The notes beneath the pieces are model-generated. The model was not told the origin of the DNA, did not search any database, and was given only the letters and a program-made list of their open reading frames with translations. DNA of 64,000 nucleotides, taken from Gemmatimonadota bacterium. GTDB taxonomy: Bacteria > Gemmatimonadota > Gemmatimonadetes > Longimicrobiales > RSA9. Shown in pieces: positions 9,680 through 17,385 of the stretch. Location: positions 56,567-120,566 of the forward strand of contig SLCC01000020.1 in NCBI GenBank assembly GCA_007126035.1, read 5' to 3'. Position 1 is the stretch's first letter. Every line of letters starts with the position of its first letter. The translations under genes and the position numbers were made by a program.

Positions 9680-10931
9680 GCCCCACGGGCCGCCGTACCG
9701 GGTCGCCATCACGGGCCTCGGCCCCATAACCGCCGTGGGCACCGGCCGCGACGGCTTCTGGCAGGGCCTGCGCGCCTGCCGCTCGCCAGTGCGCCGCGTC
9801 ACCCGCTTCGACCCGTCGCCATGGCGCTGCCACATCGCCGCCGAGGTCGACGACTTCGACGCCGCCGATTTCATGGACAGACGCCAGGCTCGACGCCTCG
9901 ACCGTTTCATGCAGTTCGCCATAGCGGGCGCCAGGATGGCTCTGGAGGACGCACGGCTCGACCCCGGCGACCTGGACCCGGACCGGGTCGCCGTCCAGTT
10001 CGGCTCCGCCCTGGGCGGGATCGCCTATGCCGAGGAGCAGGTGGGCAACCTGCTGGGCGGCGGGACCCGGGCCGTGGACCCCCGGGTGGCGCTCACCACC
10101 TTCTGCGGCGCCTCCAGCTGCGGCGTCGCCATCGAGTTCGGCTTCACCGGACCCAACTCGACGAACGCCATGTCATGCGCGTCAGGGACCATCGCCATCG
10201 GTGACGCGTTCCGGCTGATCCGTGACGGGACCAGCGACGTGGCGGTGGCGGGCGGGGCGGAGGCGCCACTGGCGCCGCTGTCCTTCGGGGCCTTCGCCCT
10301 GATCAGGGCGATGAGCACACGCAACGATGAGCCGGAGCGAGCCTGCCGCCCGTTCGACAAGGGCCGGGACGGCTTCGTAATGGGGGAGGGCGGCTGCGCG
10401 CTGATCCTCGAGCGCCTGGACCTGGCCGTGGCCAGGGGCGCATCGATCTATGCCGAGCTGGCGGGCTACGGGACCTCCAACGATGCCCACCACATGACCG
10501 CGCCCCTGCCCGACGGCAGCCAGGCCGCACGGGCCATGAGGCTGGCGCTCAGCTCCGGCGGCATCGCGCCGGAGCAGGTGGACCTCATCTGTCCCCATGG
10601 CTCTTCCACCCCGCTCAACGACGCCACCGAGACCGCCGCGATACGGACCGTCCTCGGTGAGCAGGCCTACCGCGCCCCCGTCTTCGCCACCAAGCCGTAC
10701 CACGCCCACGCCCTGGGCGCTTCGGGGGCCATCGAGCTTGCCGCCGCTTGTCTGGCGCTCCGCCACGAATGGGTACCGCCCACCCTGAACTTCGATGACG
10801 GCGGCGACGATTGCGACCTGGACTACGTGCCAGGTGAGGGCCGGGACTACCGGGCCAGCGTTTGCCTGTCCAACTCCTTCGGGTTCGGTGGGATCAATGC
10901 CTCGCTGGCCATCCGTCGCCACGATTCCTGA
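9672..10931 (+). CDS. Beta-ketoacyl-ACP synthase II-like (KAS)
   Basis: YRVAITGLGPITAVGTGRDGFW; active-site Cys in NAMSCASGTIAIGDAF; His in CPHGSSTPLND and YHAHALGASGAIE. Overlaps the upstream cyclase gene by 8 bp. Confidence 0.92.
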   Translation: MAEPHGPPYRVAITGLGPITAVGTGRDGFWQGLRACRSPVRRVTRFDPSPWRCHIAAEVDDFDAADFMDRRQARRLDRFMQFAIAGARMALEDARLDPGDLDPDRVAVQFGSALGGIAYAEEQVGNLLGGGTRAVDPRVALTTFCGASSCGVAIEFGFTGPNSTNAMSCASGTIAIGDAFRLIRDGTSDVAVAGGAEAPLAPLSFGAFALIRAMSTRNDEPERACRPFDKGRDGFVMGEGGCALILERLDLAVARGASIYAELAGYGTSNDAHHMTAPLPDGSQAARAMRLALSSGGIAPEQVDLICPHGSSTPLNDATETAAIRTVLGEQAYRAPVFATKPYHAHALGASGAIELAAACLALRHEWVPPTLNFDDGGDDCDLDYVPGEGRDYRASVCLSNSFGFGGINASLAIRRHDS

Positions 10932-10994
10932 CCATCGAGCCACGGCAAACCGCGACCCCCTTCCCAGAACCGCCCGGCTGCGCCACTTTTCGGC

Positions 10995-11957
10995 ATGACT
11001 CCGGTGCTGATTGGCCAGATCATGGGCGTCTCCTTCGCCTCCGGCCTGAATATATACGCTACCGTCGCCGCCCTGGGGCTGCTCTCCCGTATGGGGATCA
11101 TCCAGGAGCTGCCGCCGGCCCTGCACGGGCTCCAGAGCAGTATCATCATCGGCACGGCACTGGTCCTGTATATGGTCGAGGCCATAATCGATCGCGTGCA
11201 CCACGTCGATTCGCTGTGGGACACCGTCCACACCTTCGTCCGACCGCCGGCCGCCGCGCTCCTGGCCGTCGGCATGCTCTGGGCTCAGCCGCTTCACCTC
11301 CAACTGGCCGCTGCCGGCATGGCCTTCCTCGTGGCCCTGGCCGCCCATGGAACCAAGGCCGGATTCCGCATCGCCGTCAACGCTGCCAGCCGGAAGCGAA
11401 GCATCACTCCAATCAGCACAGGCGAAGACCTGGTCGCGGTCCTGTTCGTGGTCGGCGCCTTCGAATACCCGGCAACTGCACTCATCGCCGGGGTCGCCGC
11501 ACTGGCCCTCATCGGCCTGTTCGGTTCCAGGCTGTGGAGAGCCTTCACTCTGGGGTTCCGTTGTGTGACCGCATGGATCCGGGCGCTCTTTATCACCCCC
11601 GGCTGGCGGGACGCCGACGCGCTGCCGAGGCGACTCCGGGCCCTGCTGGACGACCCGCCCCTGGGTACCGCACCGCACAGGACGACCAGGGCGGCGGTGA
11701 ACGGGATCCCGGGCATCGGCGCCTACCGTAACGGCTGGCTGGTCGTCACGCCCGACGGGCCCGCCTTCCTCTGCAATGGCCTGTTGCGAGCAAGGCGCGT
11801 CGACCTGCCCGACCCCGTCGAGATGAACATCGATCCGGGCCCCTGGGTCAACGAGATCCACGTCCGCCACCAGGACAGCTCCTTCACGCTGTACCTGCTG
11901 CAAGACGGCCCTCCCGCAGAGCTCGTCCTCGCGGAACTGGAGACTGTTCCATTGTGA
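10995..11957 (+). CDS. DUF4126-like integral membrane protein
   Basis: MGVSFASGLNIYATVAALGLLSRMG...VEAIIDRVHHVDSLWDTVHTFVRPPAAALLA. Confidence 0.75.
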   Translation: MTPVLIGQIMGVSFASGLNIYATVAALGLLSRMGIIQELPPALHGLQSSIIIGTALVLYMVEAIIDRVHHVDSLWDTVHTFVRPPAAALLAVGMLWAQPLHLQLAAAGMAFLVALAAHGTKAGFRIAVNAASRKRSITPISTGEDLVAVLFVVGAFEYPATALIAGVAALALIGLFGSRLWRAFTLGFRCVTAWIRALFITPGWRDADALPRRLRALLDDPPLGTAPHRTTRAAVNGIPGIGAYRNGWLVVTPDGPAFLCNGLLRARRVDLPDPVEMNIDPGPWVNEIHVRHQDSSFTLYLLQDGPPAELVLAELETVPL

Positions 11958-12076
11958 ACGGCCCGCCCTGCTCCATGGCACCCGGGACCCGCGCCCGGCA
12001 AACCGCCAGGCAGGGGCGGCTTCCCGCACCCCGTCACGTCCCGACCCGCAGTCACAGGGTGCGCCGCTCAGCAGGG

Positions 12077-12112
12077 TTTACACCTCCTGCACCCGCGTCT
12101 ATATTTGTTCAG
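12077..12112 (+). promoter_or_regulatory. Predicted sigma-70 promoter: TTTACA-17 nt-TATATT
   Basis: -35 at 12077-12082, 17-nt spacer, -10 at 12100-12105; predicted TSS near 12111-12113. Confidence 0.6.
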
Positions 12113-12236
12113 TTTGTAGGCCGACCACCTTCACCGGCTTGCGTTTTGTGTGGATGGGTCGTACGGGTCCCGACACCTCTGTGTTTCTTCGCCGTGCAGC
12201 GAGCACCCTCCGCTGGTAGTGCTCGCTGTTTTTTTG
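12112..12236 (+). ncRNA. Candidate small RNA or attenuated 5' leader (about 125 nt) upstream of the sigma factor gene
   Basis: Bounded by a consensus-like promoter and a perfect terminator hairpin, with no convincing ORF inside; ends 23 nt before the sigma ATG. Confidence 0.45.
12197..12235 (+). terminator. Rho-independent terminator
   Basis: Perfect 10-bp stem CAGCGAGCAC/GTGCTCGCTG with 12-nt loop, followed by T7. Confidence 0.85.
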
Positions 12237-12259
12237 TCTTCGACCAAGGGTAGACTTCT

Positions 12260-13120
12260 ATGTTCGTGAACTCACGCGCACTGGACTCCTTCGATCAGTA
12301 CCTCTTCGACGTGGAGAAGTATCCACTCATCGAGGATCCCATGGAGGAGCGTGCGCTGGCTGCCCGGGCCCGGGAGGGTGACAAGGAGGCGGCCGAGCGG
12401 CTGGTGACTGCCAACCTACGCTTCGTGATCTCGTACGTGAAGAAGTACCAGGGCCGAGGCCTGGGTCTGGCCGAGTTGGTGTGCATAGGTAATGAAGGAC
12501 TGCTGAAGGCCGTCAAGAAGTTCGACCCGGACAAGGGCGTGAAGTTCATATCGTACGCGGTGTGGTGGATTCGCCAGACGGTCTTGCAGGCGCTGGCGGA
12601 GCAGACCCGCTCAGTCCGCATCCCGCTGAACCAGAACTCGAACCTGGTGAAGCTGTCTCGTACGGAGACGGCCCTTACGCAGCTCCTTGGCCGCTCGCCG
12701 ACGGATCAGGAGATCGCCGAGCACATGGAGGAGCCGATCGAGACCGTTCGCGCTCTTCGTCGTGTTGCCGCGTCCGAGTTGTCCCTGGATGCGCCCATCG
12801 ATCGTGGTGATCGTGACAGCGCCTCCTTCGGCGAGCGATTTGCCGGCGCGGAAGGCGATGATATCGAGGAGAGCGTGGAGTCCCAGGCTCGTCGTGAGTT
12901 CCTGGACCGCATGTTCGACAAGTACCTGACGGAGCGGGAGCGCAAGATCCTGTATCTGTATTATGGTCTGGACGACGGGGAGGAGCGTACCCTGGAGGAG
13001 ATCGGCTCGCTGCTGGGTGTCACTCGCGAGCGGATCCGCCAGATCCGGAACAGGGCCTTCGAGAAGCTGCGGGAGAGCAACGACGGCGAAGCTCTGGCCA
13101 CGTTCTGGGCTGCCGAGTAG
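12260..13120 (+). CDS. RNA polymerase sigma-70 factor, RpoD/SigA-like (second in window)
   Basis: LRFVISYVKKYQGRGLGLAELVCIGNEGLLKAVKKFDPDKGVKFISYAVWWIRQTV; HTH LEEIGSLLGVTRERIRQIRNRAFEKL. Confidence 0.95.
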   Translation: MFVNSRALDSFDQYLFDVEKYPLIEDPMEERALAARAREGDKEAAERLVTANLRFVISYVKKYQGRGLGLAELVCIGNEGLLKAVKKFDPDKGVKFISYAVWWIRQTVLQALAEQTRSVRIPLNQNSNLVKLSRTETALTQLLGRSPTDQEIAEHMEEPIETVRALRRVAASELSLDAPIDRGDRDSASFGERFAGAEGDDIEESVESQARREFLDRMFDKYLTERERKILYLYYGLDDGEERTLEEIGSLLGVTRERIRQIRNRAFEKLRESNDGEALATFWAAE

Positions 13121-13153
13121 CGGAGCCGGTCGGGTCTTCACAGCCGGGGCGGG

Positions 13154-13184
13154 AAGGGCGCCGGGATGGATTCCTGGCGCCCTT
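13154..13184 (+). terminator. Probable terminator hairpin after the sigma factor gene
   Basis: 12-bp stem AAGGGCGCCggg.../...ccTGGCGCCCTT with one GU pair; weak U-tract. Confidence 0.5.
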
Positions 13185-13290
13185 TCCTTATGCCGGGGCC
13201 GCGCCCTGGATCGGGGCTGGCCATTATAGTGGTGACGCCGTAACCTCGTTGCGTTCGACCGGGGCCGCACGGGACTTAGGCGGCACCTCG

Positions 13291-13686
13291 CTATGCGTCG
13301 ACCAGCTCCTCTTCCGTGTCGGCGTTCTCCAGGGCGGCGCCGTTCACGGCGCGTCCGGACGCGGAGCCAAGCATCACCAGCTCCCTTACCACCACCTCGG
13401 AAGTGGGTATGGTTACGCCATCCCTCTCGTAGGATCCGTATTCGATCCTGCCCTCGACGTACAGGCGATCGCCCTTCCGGATGTACTCTTCGGCCAGCTC
13501 CGCCAGCCGTCCCCATGTGGCCAGCCGGTGCCACTCTGTGCGCTCCTCGAATCCGTTCTCCCTGGGGATCCGCCGGCTGGTGGCCAGGGAGAAGTTGGCC
13601 ACCTTGTGGCCCTTGGGCGTGGTCTGGAGCTCGGGATCCCGTCCTACGTTGCCCACCAGGATCAGCTTGTTGACCGAACGTGACAT
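13291..13686 (-). CDS. Single-stranded DNA-binding protein paralogue lacking the canonical C-terminal tip
   Basis: MSRSVNKLILVGNVGRDPELQTTPKGHKVANFSLATSRR...WHRLATWGRLAELAEEYIRKGDRLYVEGRIEYGSY; ends ADTEEELVDA. Confidence 0.92.
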   Translation of the reverse strand: MSRSVNKLILVGNVGRDPELQTTPKGHKVANFSLATSRRIPRENGFEERTEWHRLATWGRLAELAEEYIRKGDRLYVEGRIEYGSYERDGVTIPTSEVVVRELVMLGSASGRAVNGAALENADTEEELVDA

Positions 13687-13773
13687 CGATGCCTCCGCGT
13701 GAAGTGTGATGGGTTCCATCAACGCGGATGTTTCACGTTCAGCTGGGGCGTTGGAATAGCTGGTTGGGCCTAT

Positions 13774-16548
13774 CTACTTGCATTCGTACCAGGTCGCCCC
13801 GATTCCGCTCTCGACGTCGAGGGGCACGTCCAGCTCGAAGGCCTTCCGCATCCTGTCGGTGACCAGGTCCCGGACCTCGGTGGCCAGGTCGTGCGGCGCC
13901 TCGAACAGGAGCTCGTCATGGACCTGGAGCAGCATGCGGCTGCCACGGCCCCGCTCCCTCAGGGCCCGGTCTATGTCGATCATGGCGATCTTGATGATGG
14001 CGGCGGCGCTGCCCTGCACCGGTGCGTTGGCGGCCGCTCTCTCACCGAACTGGCGGATATTGTAGTTGCGGCTCTTGACCTCGGGGATGTAGCGTCGTCG
14101 GCCGATCAGGGTCTCGACATAGCCGTGCTCGTAAGCCTGCTCGATCTGTCGGTCCAGGTATCGACGGACGTCGGGCAGTCGCCCGAAGTAGTTATCAATG
14201 AAGGTCTTCGCCTCCTGTACGCTGGTCCCCAGCTGCTTGGAGAGGGCGAAGGGACCGATGCCGTAGATGGTGGCGAAGTTGATTGTCTTCGCCGCGTCGC
14301 GCATCCGCGGCGTCACCTGCTCCACCGGCACCTCGAAGACGAGGGCAGCCGTCTGCCTGTGAATGTCGGCGCCCGACCGGAAGGCCTCGATGAACGTGGG
14401 GTCGCCGGACAGGTGGGCCAGGACCCGGAGCTCGATCTGCGAGTAGTCGGCGGACACGAAGAGAGAGCCTTTCCCGGACACGAACCCCTTCCGGAGCTCC
14501 GCCCCCACCTCGGTGCGGATGGGGATGTTCTGGAGGTTGGGGTCACTGGACGAGAGCCGTCCGGTGGCCGCCACGGCCTGGTTGAAGCTGGTGTGCAGCC
14601 GGCCGGTGCGCCTCGAGACCATTTGCGGCAGGGCATCCACATAGGTGTTCCGGAGCTTCTCGAGCTGGCGGTACTCCAGGATGAGGCCGGGCAAACGGTG
14701 TCCCTCCGCGGCCAGCTCCTCCAGGACGGAGGCGTCCGTGGAAGCGCCCGTCTTTGTCCGCTTCAGGACGGGCAGCTCCAGGCGGTCGAATAGCACTTCC
14801 CGGAGTTGGGGAGTAGAGCTGATATTAAACTCTGTCTCCGCCTCCTTGAATATCTCCTGCTTTATGGTCTCCAGCTCCGTCTCCAGCCGTTTCGAGAGCT
14901 GCCGGAAGAAGTCGGTGTCGATCCCGATCCCGGCTGTCTCCATGTCGGCCAGGACGGCGATGAGGGGCATCTCCACATCGCGGAACAGCCGATCCAGATG
15001 GTGTGAGCGGAGGTCGGGCTCGAGCCGCTCCCGGAGCCGGAGGGCCAGGTCCACACGCTCGGCGGAGAACTGCCGAACCGAGTCGATGCCGCAGTCGGCG
15101 ACGGGGACGGCGTTACGGCCGGTGCCGCAGAGGTCTGCCAGGCTCATGGCGCTGTGGCCCAGGTGCTGGAGGGCCAGGGATTCCAGGGCATGCTCCCTTC
15201 TGCCCGGCTCGAGCAGGTAGGACGCGAGCATGACGTCGAAATCGAGCCCCCTGAGCTGGACGTCCGCCCGTCCCAGGGCCAGGAGCAAATACTTGAGGTC
15301 GTGCCCGGTCTTGCGTATGGCGGGGTCCTCCAGCGCTTCCACCAGTGGCGCCATCTCCGGTGCCGAGAGCGCCGGGAGGTTGGGTCCCCGCCCGCCGCCG
15401 GAGCTGTCGGCGGCCTCCATGCCCAGATCGAGCTCACCCTGCGTCCGGTGGCCCAGGGGCAGGTAGGCGGCCCTCCCCACAGCGGTCCCGATGGCCAGCC
15501 CCACCAACTCCGATCTGATTGGATGGCTGCCCGTGCCGAGCGACTGGATCGCCATCCGGCCGCTGGCCCGCACCTCATCCATGAGCCGCCGGAGCTGGTC
15601 CGTGGCGAGAACCAGGTCGTAGGCCGCTTCCAACCGGCGCGTCTCCGGCTCGGGTGCGGCGATCTCCCGGACCAGCCCATGAAACTCGAGCTCGGAGAAG
15701 AGGGCTTTCAGCCGGTCCCTGTCCGGCTCGTCCACAGCCAGGGCTTCCAGGTCGAGCTCGATGGGCAGGTCGGTCAGGATGGTGACCAGCCGCTTCGACA
15801 GCATCACCTCGTCCCGGCACGCCAGCAGCGCCTCCCGCGCCCGCTTGGCGCTGACCTCGTGGGCCCGTTCCAGGATGGACTCGACGGGGCCGAACTCCTC
15901 GATCAGCTTGATGGCCGTCTTGGGGCCGATCCCGCGGGCTCCCGGCACGTTGTCGGAGGTATCGCCAATGAGGGCCAGGTAGTCCACCACCCGCTCCGGC
16001 GGCACGCCCAGCCGCTCACCAGCGCTCCGGGTGTCGACCCACTCCTCGTCCACCATGCCGCGGCCGCCTCGGCCGGGGTTCAGGAGTGAGACCCGCTCGT
16101 CGATCAACTGGTAGAAGTCCTTGTCGCCCGACACGACCACCGTGTCCACACCCGCTGCCGACGCCTTCCTGGCCAGCGTTCCGATCACGTCGTCGGCCTC
16201 GTGATCGGGGAGCTCCAGGATGGGGATGTTGAACGCTTCGATCAGGTCCCGGACCCGGGGGATCGATGACCTCAACTCATCGGGCATCTTCTCCCGGGTG
16301 GCCTTGTATTCCGGATACAGCTCCGTCCGCACACTGGTGCCGGCGTCCATGACCAGGCCCAGGTAGTCTGGCTCGTACTCGTTCAGCAGCTTCAGGATGA
16401 ACCGCGTGAGACCGAAGGCGGCGGACGTATTCTCGCCCCTGGAGGTGGTCAGCGGCCGACTGATCATGGCGAAGAATGCCCGGTAGATCAGCGCGTACGC
16501 ATCGATGAGGAACAGTCGGGGGCGCGTCTTCTCCGGAATCTCGGCCAT
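13774..16548 (-). CDS. polA: DNA polymerase I with degenerate 3'-5' exonuclease domain
   Basis: N-terminal 5' nuclease (LFLIDAYALIYRAFFA, GDKDFYQL), polymerase motifs A/B/C (SADYSQIELRVLAHLSGD, RDAAKTINFATIYGIGPFALS, LLQVHDELLFEAP). Confidence 0.97.
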   Translation of the reverse strand: MAEIPEKTRPRLFLIDAYALIYRAFFAMISRPLTTSRGENTSAAFGLTRFILKLLNEYEPDYLGLVMDAGTSVRTELYPEYKATREKMPDELRSSIPRVRDLIEAFNIPILELPDHEADDVIGTLARKASAAGVDTVVVSGDKDFYQLIDERVSLLNPGRGGRGMVDEEWVDTRSAGERLGVPPERVVDYLALIGDTSDNVPGARGIGPKTAIKLIEEFGPVESILERAHEVSAKRAREALLACRDEVMLSKRLVTILTDLPIELDLEALAVDEPDRDRLKALFSELEFHGLVREIAAPEPETRRLEAAYDLVLATDQLRRLMDEVRASGRMAIQSLGTGSHPIRSELVGLAIGTAVGRAAYLPLGHRTQGELDLGMEAADSSGGGRGPNLPALSAPEMAPLVEALEDPAIRKTGHDLKYLLLALGRADVQLRGLDFDVMLASYLLEPGRREHALESLALQHLGHSAMSLADLCGTGRNAVPVADCGIDSVRQFSAERVDLALRLRERLEPDLRSHHLDRLFRDVEMPLIAVLADMETAGIGIDTDFFRQLSKRLETELETIKQEIFKEAETEFNISSTPQLREVLFDRLELPVLKRTKTGASTDASVLEELAAEGHRLPGLILEYRQLEKLRNTYVDALPQMVSRRTGRLHTSFNQAVAATGRLSSSDPNLQNIPIRTEVGAELRKGFVSGKGSLFVSADYSQIELRVLAHLSGDPTFIEAFRSGADIHRQTAALVFEVPVEQVTPRMRDAAKTINFATIYGIGPFALSKQLGTSVQEAKTFIDNYFGRLPDVRRYLDRQIEQAYEHGYVETLIGRRRYIPEVKSRNYNIRQFGERAAANAPVQGSAAAIIKIAMIDIDRALRERGRGSRMLLQVHDELLFEAPHDLATEVRDLVTDRMRKAFELDVPLDVESGIGATWYECK

Positions 16549-16606
16549 CGCTCTCTTCGTGAAGGGTCAACCGGATGATCTTATCCCTGAGCGTCCCCGA
16601 AAATCA

Positions 16607-16639
16607 AACCGCCCCGTCACCTGGGGTGACGGGGCGGTT
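16607..16639 (-). terminator. Terminator hairpin downstream of the cold-shock gene
   Basis: Perfect 15-bp stem AACCGCCCCGTCACC-tgg-GGTGACGGGGCGGTT; T-rich tail on the minus strand. Confidence 0.8.
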
Positions 16640-16666
16640 ATCGGCCTGGCTCCCCGGGTGCTGCGA

Positions 16667-16873
16667 TCAGGAAACCGGCCGCTGGACGTTCATGGCCTGC
16701 AGGCCCTTGTCCGTCTCGCGGACCTCGAAGTCGACCTCTTCGCCCTCCGTCAGCGTCTTGAAGCCATCCATCGTGATCGCCGAGAAGTGAACGAAGACGT
16801 CTTCGCCGTCCGGTTGCTCAATGAAACCGTAGCCTTTGGCGTCATTGAACCACTTCACCTTACTCTTGGCCAT
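16667..16873 (-). CDS. csp: Cold-shock protein, CspA family
   Basis: [33 protein letters not shown]...[10 protein letters not shown]. Confidence 0.95.
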   Translation of the reverse strand: MAKSKVKWFNDAKGYGFIEQPDGEDVFVHFSAITMDGFKTLTEGEEVDFEVRETDKGLQAMNVQRPVS

Positions 16874-16976
16874 GAACCTGTCCTCCTCGATACATGAGTA
16901 CCTCCCACTGCACCGCCCGAGCTTGCAAAGTAGGGATGGTGCTTCGCGAGCGTCAAGAAAAACCGTGCAAGCACCT

Positions 16977-17357
16977 TCAGCGCGGGTGGCCGACGACCAG
17001 AGCGCCCAGCACCGGGAGGTACAGGTTGTCATCCAGCGGCAGCCTGTTGGCTTCCGCCACGGTCATGGTCGGGACAGGGAGCACGGCCCTGCCTGGTCCG
17101 ACTCCCGGGAGGGCGAGCAGGACGGGGATGGCCGCCGCCATGAACGCCGCGCTCCCCTCGAGACTCCTGCCGCCGGGGAACCGGCTCCGACCGAGACGGG
17201 CGCCCACGAGCCCGGCAACCGGGTCGGCCACGCCGGCGAGGAGTATCCCGGCCACGGCGGCCCAGCCCGGGAAGGGCGGCCAGTGTGCAGCCCACGGCAG
17301 GTTCGTGGCGCCGGTCAACCGATGGGCCTCCCGGTCCCGGAGCATGGGGCCGAACAA
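16977..17357 (-). CDS. Dolichol kinase/CTP-transferase-like membrane protein (possibly truncated or wrong start)
   Basis: [35 protein letters not shown] and [21 protein letters not shown] resemble the SEC59/CDP-alcohol-like family; TTG start uncertain. Confidence 0.5.
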   Translation of the reverse strand: MFGPMLRDREAHRLTGATNLPWAAHWPPFPGWAAVAGILLAGVADPVAGLVGARLGRSRFPGGRSLEGSAAFMAAAIPVLLALPGVGPGRAVLPVPTMTVAEANRLPLDDNLYLPVLGALVVGHPR

Positions 17358-17385
17358 TCCGTGGAACAGCGCGGCGAACCGCGGC

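Noticed and set aside
10182-12029. 615-aa minus-strand ORF antisense to KAS II and the DUF4126 gene
   Set aside because: Low-complexity translation rich in G/Q/D/H/R with no domain; typical antisense ORF in high-GC DNA. The plus-strand genes have clear motifs.
13699-14793. 364-aa plus-strand ORF antisense to polA
   Set aside because: Shadow frame of polA with no recognisable motif.
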